A stretch of 64,000 bases of DNA from Dipteris shenzhenensis (Eukaryota; Polypodiophyta; Polypodiopsida; Gleicheniales): NCBI GenBank assembly GCA_047967505.1, contig CM106539.1; one strand, written 5' to 3'. Below the pieces are notes generated by a model. The model was not told the origin of the DNA, made no database searches, and was given only the letters and a program-made list of their open reading frames with translations. A program made the position numbers and the translations under genes. How positions within the stretch are numbered: the stretch's first letter is position 1; every line of letters begins with the position of its first letter. Shown one piece after another: positions 1 through 11,139 of the stretch.

Positions 1-1000
1 AACTTATTAAAAAAATAAGGGTCACATCACATCATGCATACCAAACAATAATGCATATGCATATTCACAACATACACTTTTAAAAAATAAATAAGCATAT
101 ATTTCTTCAGGTTGTCAGCTACATCTAAGGAACTTGGTCCTAGGTCATGGTACCTCTTAGCCCCCTGCCTTGTGAGCGTAGGAACTAGACACCACTTCTT
201 GAACCAAGCCCTTCTTTGATGTTTGAAATCATAATACTACACTACATAAAGCATGCCAAACCAATTTCAATTTACTCTATACAAAGCACCAATAAATACA
301 TTAAAAAAGAAAGAGCACATCACAAACAATGATGCATATGCATATTCACAACATAAACTTTTTAAAAATAAATAAGCATATATTTCTTTAGGTTGTCAGC
401 TAGACGTAATGAGCTTGGTCCTAGGTCGTGGTGCCTCTTAGCCCCCTGCCTTGTGAGCACATAAACCAGACACCACTTCCTGAACCAAGCCCTTCTTTCA
501 TGTTTGAAATCATAATACTACACTATATAAAGCATGCCAAACCAATTTCAACTGACTCTATACAAAGCACCAATAAATACATTAAAAAAGAAAGAGCACA
601 TCACAAACAATGATGCATATGCATATTCACAACAAACTTTTAAAAAATAAATAAGCATACATTTCTTTAGTTTGTTAACTAGATCTAAGAAACTTGGTCC
701 TAAGTCGTGGTGCCTCTTAGCCCCCTGCCTTGTGAGTGCAGGAACCAGACACCACTTCCTAATCCAAGCCCTTCTTTCATGTTTGAAATCATAATACTAC
801 ACTACATAAAGCATCCCAAACCAATTTCAACTTACATTATACAAAGGATGAATAAATACATTAAAAAAGAGAGAGAACATCACAGACAATGATGCATATG
901 TATATTCACAACAAAAAATTTTAAAAAATAAATAAGCATACATCTAAGAAACTTGGTCCTAGGTTGTGGTGCCTATCAAATTTACCACTGCAAGTGCACA
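1..1000. repeat. Tandem repeat, unit about 280 bp, roughly 3.5 copies
   Basis: The phrase AACTTGGTCCTA recurs at about 131, 412 (as AGCTTGGTCCTA), 691 and 950, giving spacings of about 281, 279 and 259 bp. Each unit also contains a shared CTTAGCCCCCTGCCTTGTGAG block, an AT-rich segment and a TGATGCATATGCATATTCAC segment. The first unit is cut by the window edge, so the array continues to the left. The last unit is shortened. Short open frames inside each unit are copies of one another and are not genes. Satellite or transposon-derived repeat; family unknown. Confidence 0.9.
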
Positions 1001-1859
1001 GACCTGAGCAAGAGAAGTTTTAAATGTATGTAGCTTATAGAGGACCCATGTATATACACATATCACTCCAATAAATATCTCACAAGAACTACCAAGGATA
1101 AAGTACTGCTCTTAACCATGATGAAAAATTTGGGAGTAAGCCAAAAGTATTAAACATACCTCTTCAGCCATGGCAACATCAATGGCTCTCAAAGTCCAAT
1201 CTCCATCATGTAATGAAGAAGAAGGTATATTTATCATTCTTCTTGATGGAAGGCAACAAGCCACCACTGAGCCTATTTTATCAAAGCACTCAACACCACA
1301 CACCATCATAGCTCGTTTTCAAAGCTGTCCATTTCAAATTGATCCAAAACATCATAAATGAGCACCCAAAAACTTCCTCGATATCATGCCTCGCCAGAAC
1401 GGGTGTGATTTTTTGGTGAGCTTTTTGTCATGAGCTTTTTTTCAATTTTCATGAAGATTGTGAGCTTTTCATTCACCCATCTCCCTAGCATCTCTATTCT
1501 ATCCAGGAGCTGAGAGGGGGTGTTAGAGGCCGACATCTCCTGATGTCACCTAGAGAGAGAGGGCCTTGCTTATGGATATGAATGAACCTGACATGACAAC
1601 TTTGTAAAGTAAGGCTTATGAAGTAATGGAAGGATCCTCATACAATACTATGTGTGTACAATAATGTGTGCATGGAATTTGGAAAAACCTTTCTTTCAAA
1701 TCAAAATGAAGGTATCATGGCTTAGATTGCGAGGAGATGAGGAGAAATTGAAAACCAACATGAAGAGAATTCCCATCCACACAATGCACTATCAACAAAT
1801 AAAGAGATCAAGAGACTTTTTTTCACCTACATTCCATTGAACAGTTGTAGGGCTGCCTT
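1001..1859. other. No gene recognised
   Basis: Mixed AT-rich sequence with several short chance frames on both strands. I see no recognisable domain, splice-linked exon or repeat. Confidence 0.5.
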
Positions 1860-3440
1860 GCCATGCCCATTCTAAGCACAACCAGCACTTATGTCACTCC
1901 AGGAGACCACATTCCACTGTGACATCTCTGTGAACACTACCCTTGCATCATTTAGGTTCATGCACTTGCAATACATATGGATGAGGGCATTCCCCACAAT
2001 AACATCTGACTCCCATCCATTGCCAGCAACAGTAGCATGGGTCACACGACCCTTTTCTAGGGATGTCATACAAGCACAAGCGTCCACAATGCAGATGAAG
2101 GTGATCTTGTCTGGCACGAGACCTTCAACCTGCATTTGGAAAAACAGTTGCAGAGATTCTTTGCCATGCCCTTTATGGGCACACGTAGCAATCATGGCAC
2201 TCCAGGAGATCACATCTTGCTGTAGCAACTCTGCAACAAACACCACCCTCGCATCCTCTATGCTCCTACATTTGCCAAACATATTGATGCCAACAACAGT
2301 GCATGGATTACTCTACTGTCTTCTAAGGCTACCAAACTAATGCATACATCCACAACGCAGATGAAGGTGATCATGTCTAGTGCAATACCTTCAGTCTGCA
2401 TTTGACCAAATAGTTGTATCTTTGCCATGCCCTTTCTGGATGCATGCAGCTATCATTGCACAATAGGGGATACAATTCTGCTATAGCATTTCAGTAAGAA
2501 CTACCCTTGCATCATCTAAGCTCCCACAGTTCCCATACATATTGACAAGGGCTCTGTCCCAAGGACAAAATCCAATCGTTTCTAGACAACAGCCAAGGTA
2601 ATTAAGGGCTTGTACTCTGGTCCCCACACCTCTATCAAAGCATATTCAGGGCATATCCTCCTCTTGAAAAACTTAATCAAACTATCACACCCTGACAACA
2701 TCTCTAAACTTCATGACCCTATCTGGCCTACTCCTTATCTTTCACAAAATTCGTGCTATAGCTCCTGTACTATCTCCCTGAAGTCTTGAATTATCTCCAC
2801 CCTCTCCTTAAGGCAGTTTCTAGCCAGCTTGATGTTGCCATACATAGCATGTCCAGAGATCATTGCACCCCATGCCCTTGCATCATTAAGGCTTTCACAC
2901 TTGCCATACATGTTGATGACAACATTTTTTATAACATTTGACTCCCCTCCATTGTAGCAACAATAGCATGGATCACTCAATCCTCTGCTAGGGCAGTCAC
3001 GATGGCTCACAAATCCATAAGGCAAAGAGTAGTAATGCCTCCTTGCCAACATGCACATCTCGCTGCCAACAACAATAGCATGGATTACTCTACCCTCTTC
3101 TAAGGATCCCATGCATTGGAATATGAGTCTATTTGGCTTCATGCCACTATGTTGCATTTTCTCAAAAAGTTCAAGAGCAAGAACAGCATGCCCATGTTCA
3201 GTGCATCCTATAATCAAAGCACCCCATGACACTATATCCCGATAGGTCAGTTCATAAAATTCTCTGTCACCTAAACAGTTGCAGGGCTGCCTTGCCATAC
3301 CCATTCTGAGCACAACCAACAATCAATGCACTCAGGAGACCACATCCCACTGTGACATCTCTGTAAACACTGCCCTTGCATCATCTAGATTCACATACTT
3401 GGCATACATATTGATGATGGCATTCCCCAAATAGATCACA
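1860..3440 (-). pseudogene. PLS-type pentatricopeptide-repeat (PPR) protein pseudogene
   Basis: Read on the minus strand, the region is a run of PPR motifs in shifting frames. At 1872-2282 it reads MFGKCRSIEDARVVF, VISWSAMIATCAHKGHGK, LVPDKITFICIVDAC and GNALIHMYCKC. At 2756-3322 it reads WGALIIGCTEHGHAVLALE, GSLEEGRVIHAIVVGSE and WGAMISGHAMYGN. Two further damaged repeats lie between them (about 2400-2640) and at 3300-3430 (NMYAKYVNLDDARAVF). PPR proteins normally act in organelle RNA editing, splicing or stability. Stops and frameshifts between blocks show this copy is dead. Segments 1860-2030 and 3280-3430 are near copies of each other, so an internal block was duplicated. The repeat style resembles seed-free vascular plants. 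Confidence 0.85.
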
Positions 3441-3471
3441 TGATAGTGCAATCTCTAGCATCTATGAAACC

Positions 3472-3556
3472 AAAAAAAGGAGGGGGCTCAGCAGCCCCCC
3501 AGAGTCTGTGCTAGCGTAGACTCTAGGGGGCTGTTGAGCCCCCCCCTTTTTTTTCA
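3472..3556. repeat. Fold-back (MITE-like) inverted repeat, first copy
   Basis: The left arm runs A-rich, then GGAGGGGGCTCAGCAGCCCCC, then AGAGTCT. The right arm is its near-complement AGACTCT, AGGGGGCTGTTGAGCCCCCC, then T-rich. The stem is close to 38 nt with a tiny loop around GTGCTAGCGT. A shorter, more diverged copy of the same design lies at 3654-3716. The paired stem and a second copy 180 bp away suggest a small fold-back transposon. Confidence 0.7.
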
Positions 3557-3653
3557 TGCGACTTGCTGAGAGAATTTGAAGAAAATTAATCTCTTGTCGT
3601 CCATCAAGCCTTGCTTCTTGAATAGAAGAGAATTTTCGAATGGGTCAGCATAT

Positions 3654-3716
3654 ATGAAACAAAAAATTAGAGGGACTTAGCATCTCCCTAGAGTCTGCGC
3701 TAGTGCAGACTCTACG
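3654..3716. repeat. Fold-back inverted repeat, second diverged copy
   Basis: Starts with the same ATGAAAC-A-rich lead as the copy at 3472, then AGAGGGACTTAGCATCTCCCT, AGAGTCTGCGCTAG and TGCAGACTCT. The central AGAGTCTGxGCTAG...AGACTCT core is shared with the first copy. The outer right arm is missing. Confidence 0.55.
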
Positions 3717-3914
3717 GATTGGACTAAAATGGATTGCAAACCTATTGTGCTGAGTGCAAAAAATGCCCAAAAATCATGATTGACGTAGGTTCATTTGTGC
3801 TGTCCTTATTTCTATGCTTCCTTTGCACTCTCCTCACCTTCACAGCAGCCCAATTGAAAGGAGTTTTTAGAAGAGCCGAGGAAGCTTTGTAAAGGCATGT
3901 CTAAGGGAATGAGA

Positions 3915-4180
3915 TAAGAGGAAAGGGGAGCTGTGTGAGTGATAAGGAGGAGGACGTGGAAAGGTGGAAGGAGGGAGGAGAGAGCCGAGAGAGGGGGCAA
4001 AGGAGGGAGGAGAGAGGGAGGAGAGAGCCGAGAGAGGGATTGCCCAGAGAGGAAAGGGGAGCTGTGTGAGTGCTAAGGAGGAGGAGGTGGAAAGGTGGAT
4101 GGAGGAGGAGAGAGTCGAGAGAGGGGGCGAAGGAGGGAGGAGAGAGGGAGGAGAGATCCGAGAGAGGGGGTGAAGGATAA
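3915..4180. repeat. GA-rich tandem duplication, period 131 bp
   Basis: GAGGAAAGGGGAGCTGTGTG starts at 3918 and again at 4049. Each is followed by a matching GGAGG/GAGAG-rich stretch. This is a strongly purine-biased two-copy tandem repeat. The long frames through it (GA/CT composition, Ser/Pro- or Glu/Arg-rich) are compositional. Confidence 0.8.
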
Positions 4181-4891
4181 GGTGGTATTTGGTGGGGTTG
4201 GGCAATTGCAAAATGCAGGTGTGGAGCGGTGTGGTATTCGTTGCTGTCGAGGAAATTAAAATTTTAAAATGGAAGATCTTGCACAACTGCTTGCCTCTAA
4301 GAGATAAGCATGCTTGATGGCTCAAGGGTAGTGGTTCTATTTGCGATTTGGTTTGTTAATAACCAGTTGGTGTTTCATGGTAGTATGCTGAAGGATAATC
4401 CTGTTGAGTTGATCAAAGCTTTTTATAGATTGTCAGATTGTGGCAACAAGGCATAATACACGTCCCTATAACATGTTGCTTTTAAGGCTTAAGATTGTGG
4501 CATCCTGGCATAATCCAAGTTTTTGAAAGAATCTCGGCCGCCACCTTTCTCACCATCATTCCAGCTTTGCAGGGTTGTAATGACGGTCACATGGCTACTT
4601 CTGATTGTTTCAATATTTGCACTCTACTTTCTCGTGACCACATACCTCGCATCCTCATACTACTCTCATCCTTTTCTCCTCTTCATTCTCTCCCACCATT
4701 ACTTTCTAAGTCTCTTTGGTTGCCTTCTAGCTTTGCATCACATTGCATTTCTCTCTTTCATCCCTTCTTATTTTCATGATCCGTGTTGGGTTATCATCCC
4801 TCATCATCCCTCTACTCTCAATGCCATGTTGGTTTACCATCCCTCTGCTCTCAAGATTGTCTATATTCTTTGAGCTCTACTAACAACCAGT
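4181..4891. other. No gene recognised
   Basis: Unique-looking sequence, pyrimidine-rich from about 4620 to 4870. Short overlapping frames show no recognisable motif. Confidence 0.5.
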
Positions 4892-6030
4892 TTGACTAAA
4901 GCAAGGCTTATTAACATATATCTGTCTTTGGTACCTTTTGTTGTGTCATCCATAATGGCTATAGAAGAGGCTTCTATTGAATGGCTTATTGAAGGAGTGA
5001 ATTTATCACACTCTATCCCGCTCAAGGATGGAAGAAGGATTGTTAGTGCACATTTCCTTCAAAGCCTTCTTCCCCATATGCACAAGCTCATCTGCCTTAA
5101 GGCAGTCATTGAAGGTGAAGCAACAATGAAGGTAAAGGTTTCATCTGAGTGGGATATTGATGGTCAAGAGCATTACATACTGGATGCCTCCTTAACAAAA
5201 AGGTATGCTCTCATCCACAATACAATCATGGCAGTAAGTACTATTAGTAATCTTGAAGAGCCTGGTTCATTGCATTGTGTTGCTAGTAGAGTTTACTCCA
5301 AAGAGTTTGGCAAAGAAGGAAAGAAAACCTCTCAACCATCTCATTATGTGGATCTTGAAGAGTTAAGTCCCATTGAGAAGCCTGGTATGTACTAGAATTC
5401 TTATAAGTCGAGGACTGATGTTGACATTGAGATGATGCAGACTTCACACATTGACCTTGAAGGCTCAAATGAGGACTAGTCAAAAGATGAATGTCAGATT
5501 AGCAAAAGCATCATGCCTTGGATCATGGAGAACAAGCAAGCCAATATACTCAAAATGCGGATTGCAAATATAAAGAAAAGGAAGCAAGTCATTAATATTA
5601 CCAAGGGTGTACAATGGAAGTATGCTATTGGAATTTCCTCCAACTTTTGGAAACATCAATGGCATGAATGGCATGGAGCAAAAATTTGATGGCCACATAT
5701 GGACCAAACCATCAACCACAAACATGGCTATGTCATGTACAGTAAGGCTTAGCTACTGTGTTGGCTCATTAGAATGCCATAGGATTACTTGCCCTTATTT
5801 TGCAAACAATAAGAAGTTTAACACATCCTTCTTTAGAGGCTACCTACAAAAGAAGATTGCTCTTGGACTCTTGACTGAAGAGGAGAGGAACAAGATTGTT
5901 TGTCACTATTGTCGTAAGCCTGCTTATTACATTGATACTTGTAATTGCATGGTATATTATGTAATTCCATTTGATGAAATAATGACTAGATTGATGGTCC
6001 ATGTGGTGAACATCAGCACCCTGTGCAAGA
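4892..6030 (+). pseudogene. Degenerate cysteine-containing protein, probably transposon-derived
   Basis: An open frame of about 167 codons (4892-5395) continues past in-frame stops at 5393-5395 and about 5477. It then shifts frame near 5600-5610 and runs on to about 6030. The second half holds the pattern C-x4-C (ECHRITCPYF), then HYCRKPAYYIDTCNC, then MTRLMVH, which looks like a zinc-binding segment. I recall similar C..C / YYV / MTR arrangements in repetitive proteins of mosses and ferns, but I cannot assign a named family. The sequence after 6030 is Gly/Arg low complexity and not part of the domain. Two stops plus one frameshift make it non-functional. Confidence 0.45.
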
Positions 6031-7779
6031 GGGAGGGGCCATCACTCATTGAGGGAGGAGCAAGAGTAGGAGCAGGAGCATGGGGGGCAAGAGGAGATGG
6101 TGGAGAAAGGGGAGGAGGATGATGATGATGATGGAGGAGGACGATGATGATCTTCTGTTGTGAATTTCTTCTTCTTTTGTCGATGTTGCAAAATGGGCAG
6201 ATATCCCCTTCTACTTCTTCTTCTTCTTATGTCGATGTTTGCAAAAACATGGGCTTTTTTGCAATGGCAGTAGATCTCTTCTTCATCTAGGGAATGTCCG
6301 TGCGAGCAAGAAGACTAAAACATAGCCTTGCTCTCTCCTCTCTATGTATCCTTGATGGAAGAGCACCATGCATCCTAGATGGAATTCTAGTATAGGATGC
6401 CATCTCAAAATTATAGTAGATCCTAGCCAATTGAAGAAGAGTATATATGACTTGGTGGAGTCACCTTTGCAATCTCTTTGATACTTTGTTTACTTAGGAA
6501 AATTCATCCCGATGGTATTGTTTCATAGCAACAAACATTTCCCCTTATGTATCACGATGCAAGTAAAGGTGCAAGGCATTTTGCACAAACAAGTATTGTC
6601 TCTTGCCTGCATGCAATTCCTGCTCCAATCGAACGAACACTCCAATCTTTAAGCAATCTATAAGTTACTCCCAAGTACTTGCAAGATGGTTTCACAGGCT
6701 CCCTCATTTTTGGCTTCAACTACTTTTATGGTAATTCAGTGTGAGTCATTGTGCAAATTGTTCGCAAGGGAGCTTGGCACATAGGTAGGGAAAGCACAAT
6801 GGAAAGCATGGATTCTATGTAATAGGAGACGGAGCCATGATGATGGTTATGATGACCATTTCATTCCCCATTTTCCCCATATCCCACACACATTGATCGA
6901 ATGGATGACACATGGCTAGCCCCTCGATTGACAACTCAATCCTTAAAATAAGGAAGATAAGATGTTTTATTGTCAAGTTATTCAATTTGATTGACAATTA
7001 TTGAGACGTTTGCATGAGTTGCAATGCCTCTCCAATGCCTACATGATCAAAACTTTTGCAATGTAAATATTTTCTTTTAATAAATTTTTTCTCTTTTGCA
7101 AAATAAAATAATCCATGATGGGGTATATTTTAATGAGACCTTTGCACAATGTCTACATGATTAAACCATGGATGAGAAGATATAGTTGCATTTGTGTGAA
7201 GTCGTATGATATGGTCCATAGAAGGATGATGGATTGTTGCAAGATGACCATACTATAGAATAATAATTGTTTATCTAAACTCTATAGGTCACAGATGTGA
7301 AGGATATGCATTCACATAGGCACATAGAAGGATAGGCATTCATTAAATAGGCATAAAGCATATGCTAGCATTCACATATAGCATAAACATACATCATAAT
7401 GCATACAAAAATGTAGAAGCATAGACATAGGCATACATATGCAGAGGCATATAGAAACATAGAAGCATAAACGTAGGAATTCACACAGGCATACATAAAC
7501 ATAGGCATATAGCTTAAAGTATTTACATGAGATTTACATAAAGCAACATGGTGCCTGCTAGGTCAACCGTAGAAATAGCCTACTAGTTCTCTATATCTAT
7601 ATCAACTTTCCATGTAATATTAACAATAACATCCAATTGGCTATCTATCCAAGAGTATTCTAATATTCATGAGTAGAAATAGCTTATTCGCGATGCATGT
7701 AGGAATTCTCATTCGGGCTGCAATTCAATTCTTGAAGCCACAGAGCTTGAGGTCTTTGATTCTTCACTATTTATTGTAA
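6031..7779. other. No gene recognised; AT-rich with short CATA/GCATA-type repeats
   Basis: 6045-6160 is a GGA/GAT-rich simple stretch. 6250-7290 is unremarkable. 7310-7530 is an irregular run of cata, gcata and taggcata words. No domain or exon seen. Confidence 0.5.
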
Positions 7780-7799
7780 TTGGGAGGATGAACTATCAA

Positions 7800-8149
7800 A
7801 GCAACAAAGAAATCATGTCAACAATATAACATAATCATAATTACGCTAACGCATCACGATTATCGGTACACTAATTCTACAGCTTAGATAGAATACCTGT
7901 AAGACCTTGTGCCAATCATGGGACTTGAGCCCACTAAGCTTTGACTTATTGATAATCCATCAACACATGCAACACCAATGGTGGGTACTGGTTCGGGCTC
8001 CTCCCCATACATCCGTAAGTGGCGCATGATAATATGATGTTGATGTCGTACTTCTCACTTGCAATGAGTGCAATGACAATATAACCTCTCCGTAATCCAC
8101 TTTGTGCTCCTGGGCACTGGCGCATCATCAGATGAGCTTCCACTCGTCC
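7800..8149 (-). pseudogene. tnp2: tnp2 transposase remnant of copy B, internally deleted
   Basis: Exon 1 on the minus strand starts with an ATG at about 8149 (MEGTSGSSSDDAP, then STKWITERLYCHCTHCK). It ends in a GTGAG-type donor, as in copy A. The sequence continues to GGACTATCA-like text matching 20350-20573 of copy A. It then jumps directly to the GLKSHDWHKVLQ exon end that copy A has at 22475-22515. Nearly 1.9 kb of copy A (20574-22470), including the catalytic core, is absent. The junction has only 2-3 bases of shared sequence. B keeps Trp and Gln codons where copy A has two stops, so it preserves the ancestral reading of that exon end. Confidence 0.75.
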
Positions 8150-8263
8150 CTTCCATCTGCACTTATAAAATCACAACATAAGTTGCAAGAAAATATATTA
8201 ACAGTTATAAAATAGCATCTATGAGCTTCTTTTTTAAGTTTAAACATAAAGTGTCCTCAAATG

Positions 8264-8395
8264 TCGCTATATAGTGACGTTTTGACCTATTCCATTGCTA
8301 TATAGTGACAATTTGGTCTGTTTTATCGCTATGTAGTGAGGCTTTTAATTAAAAGCATCGCTATATAGCGACTGACCAGCATCGCTATATAGCGA
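8264..8395. promoter_or_regulatory. Palindromic 14-mer cluster between the divergent genes of copy B
   Basis: Five units of TCGCTATATAGCGA or a 1-3 base variant start at 8264, 8295, 8326, 8358 and 8382 (spacings 31, 31, 32, 24). The perfect unit is its own reverse complement. The cluster lies between the tnp2 start (8149, minus) and the exon-like block of the TnpA-like gene (8906, plus). The same spacing series (24, 32, 31) recurs in inverted order in copy A. By analogy with Spm, where TnpA binds short repeats near the ends, these are probable transposase-protein binding sites. That role is inferred. Confidence 0.75.
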
Positions 8396-8905
8396 CGCTG
8401 TGGATTAAAACCTGAACCTCGCGATGCATAGTACTTTCTTTAGCAATCTCTATTGTAAGCTACAATCTCTCGTCCGACCTATTTTCGATGACCTCCCACT
8501 CTATTCTCCACTCCTCACCACACCTCACCCCTCTCCTAACACTTGTGCTCCCTCTCCACCCTTCTCCCTCTTTCTTTTCTTGAAAAAAAGTTTTTCAAGA
8601 AGGTGAGCCTCTTTGAACAATGTAGGTTCTTTTTTTGTGAGATTTCATTTTGTGAGTGTTGAAGGATGTTTCTCCTTGTATTGCTAAAGCTATGTGCTAG
8701 TTTTCATGCTTGATTTCAAAGGATTGAAGCCAAAAAACGAGATTTTGTAAAAGAAAGAAGACTCACCTCTTCTAGTCTTTTTTGTATTTCTCTTCCTTCG
8801 CTTTCTCCTTGTCTCCTCAATCTAATCTCTCTGAGAAATCACTTCTTTAAACTCCTCCTTTCTCTAACTAGTTATTTGAAATGGTATGTTTCCTCTCATT
8901 TGTAG

Positions 8906-8945
8906 GGCCAATCCACAAAACACCGAGTGGGACGTACTATTCCAG
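8906..8945 (+). other. Putative 5' exon of the TnpA-like gene, copy B
   Basis: A 40-bp block starting GGCCAATCCACAA and ending TATTCCAG lies between TTTGTAG and GTAAGAAAGTG. It therefore looks like an internal or first exon with canonical AG/GT borders. The same block, with the same borders, exists inverted in copy A at 19588-19625. Conservation in two diverged copies supports a real exon. Whether it is coding is unclear. Confidence 0.5.
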
Positions 8946-8999
8946 GTAAGAAAGTGCTTTCTCTTTTTTCCTTTTGTTATTTTTGTTATTTGCATTGGT

Positions 9000-9030
9000 C
9001 TGCAGCTAGCGCCTTAAGCGCTAGCTGCAG
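9000..9030. repeat. Perfect 13-bp-arm inverted repeat at the satellite border
   Basis: CTGCAGCTAGCGC, spacer CTTAA, then GCGCTAGCTGCAG. The mirrored site in copy A (about 19507-19537) has the same outline but several mismatches. It marks the boundary between unique intron sequence and the satellite in both copies. Confidence 0.8.
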
Positions 9031-9049
9031 TGATGGGTGTAGGAACCCT

Positions 9050-11095
9050 CTCTTCCCCTCTCTTCCCTCTTCTTTCGCTCTTCTCTCCTCTTTCGTCTCT
9101 TCTTTTTCCGTCTTCCTTTTCCCCTCTTTCAATCTCTTTTCCCCTCTTCTTTTTCCCCCTCTCCTTCTCCTTCTCCTTCAATCTTTCAATCTCTTTCCCC
9201 CTCTTTTTCCCTCTTTCCTTTCCCTCTTCTTCTCTCTTTCCCCCCCTCTTCCCCCTCTTCCAATCTCTTTCCCCTCTTTCATGCTCATGCTCTTATGCTC
9301 ATGCATAAGCATAAGCATAACCATGAGCATATGTCTCCTTCTCTTATGCTCATGCATAAGCATAAGCATAAGCATAAGAGAAGGAGACATATGCTCATGG
9401 TTATGCTTATGCATGAGCATATGCTTATGCTTATGCATATGCTTATGCATGAGCATATGTCTCTTTTTCCCTCTTTCCTTTCCCTCTTCTTCTCTCTTTC
9501 TTTCCCTCTTTCCCCTCTTCCAATCTCTTTCCCCTCTTTCATGCTCATGCATAAGCATAAGCATGAGTATATGTCTCATTCTTTTATGCTTATGCTTATG
9601 CATGAGCATATGTCTCCTCTTATGCATAAGCATAAGCATAAGCATAAGCATAAGCATAAGAGAAGGAGACATATGCTCATGCTTATGCTTATGCATGAGC
9701 ATAAGAGAAGGAGACATATGTTCATGCATAAGCATGAGCATATGTCTCTTTTTCCCTCTTTCCTTTCCTCTTCTTCTCTCTTTCCCCTCCTCTTTCCCCT
9801 CTTCCAATCTCTCTTTCCTTTTTCCTCTTTCATGCTCATGCTCTTATGCTCATGCATAAGCATAAGCATGAGCATATGTATCATTCTCTTATGCTCATGC
9901 TTATGCTTATGCTTGAGTATATGTCTCCTCTTATGCATATGTCTCCCTCTTTTCCCCTCTTTTTCCTCTTTCCCCCCTCTTTCCCCTCTTTCCTCTCTTG
10001 AGCATATGTCTCCCTCTTGAGCATATGTCTCCCACTTTTCCCCTTCTTTCCCCTCTTTCTTTCCCTCTTTCCCCTCTTCCAATCTCTTTCCCCTCTTTCA
10101 TGCTCATGCTCTTATGCTCATGCATAAGCATAAGCATAAGCATGAGCATATGTCTCCTTCTCTTATGCTCATGCATTTGCATAAGCATGAGCATATGTCT
10201 CATTCTCTTATGCTTATGCTTATAAGCATAAGCATAAGCATAAGAGAATGAGACATATGCTCATGCTTATGCAAATGCATGAGCATAAGAGAAGGAAACA
10301 TATGCTCATGCTTAAGCATGAGATATGTCTCTTTTTCCCTCTTTCCTTTCCCTCTTTTTCTCTCTTTCCCCCCCTCTTTCCCCTCTTCCAATCTCTCTTT
10401 CCTTTCCCTCTTCTTCTCTCTTCCCCTATTTTCCCCCCTCTTTTCCCTCTTTCATGCTCATGCTCTTATGCTCATGCATAAGCATAAGCATGAGCATATG
10501 TCTCATTCTCTTGTGCTTATGCTTATGCTTATGCATATGTCTCCTCTTATGCATAAGCATAAGCATAAGCACAAGAGAAGGAGACATATGCTCATGCTTA
10601 TGCTTATGCATGAGCATAAGAGAAGGATACATATGCTCATGCATATGCATGAGCATATGTCTCTTTTTCCCTCTTTCCTTTTCTCTTCTTCTCTCTTTTC
10701 CCCCCTCTTTCCCCTCTTCCAATCTCTCTTTCCTTTCCCTCTTCTTCTCTCTTCCCCTCTTTTCCCCCCTCTTTTCCCTCTTTCATGCTCATGCTCTTAT
10801 GCTCATGCATAAGCATAAGCATGAGCATATGTCTCATTCTCTTATGCTCATGCTTATGCTTATGCATGAGCATATGTCCCCTCTTATGCATATGTCTCCC
10901 TCTTTTCCCCTCTTTTCCCTCTTTCCTCCCTCTTTGCCCTCTTTCCTCTCTTGAGCATATGTCTCCCTCTTTTCTCCCCTCTTTCCCTTCTTTCATACTC
11001 ATGCTCTTATGCTCATGCATAAGCATAAGCGTAAGCATAAGCATATGTCTCATTTTCCTCTTTCGATCATAAGCATATGTATTTGCCTATGCCTA
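9050..11095. repeat. Satellite of ATGCTT/AAGCAT hexamers and CTCTTTCC tracts (copy B)
   Basis: Two alternating components make up the array. One is strings of AAGCAT, ATGCTT and ATGCTC with ATATGTCTC joints. The other is one-sided pyrimidine tracts (CTCTTTCCC, CTTCTTC) on the plus strand. The hexamer strings run first forward and then reverse-complemented, so they form long hairpins. The pyrimidine tracts keep a constant strand. Long open frames through the array (Met/Leu/His/Lys or Ser/Pro/Leu rich) are artefacts of the 6-base period. Position: inside the inferred first intron of the TnpA-like gene. Confidence 0.9.
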
Positions 11096-11139
11096 TGCTT
11101 ATGTTTGTTTTTTGTTTTCGTGTTTGTGTCTATGTTAGA

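Noticed and set aside
1-1000. 280-bp repeats as coding tandem domains
   Set aside because: Each unit has stops and only about 60 codons open. The frame is not maintained between units.
8264-8395. Regularly spaced palindromic repeats as a CRISPR array
   Set aside because: Eukaryotic context, 14-mer units with variable sequence between them, and matching clusters at transposon termini. These are CACTA-type binding repeats.
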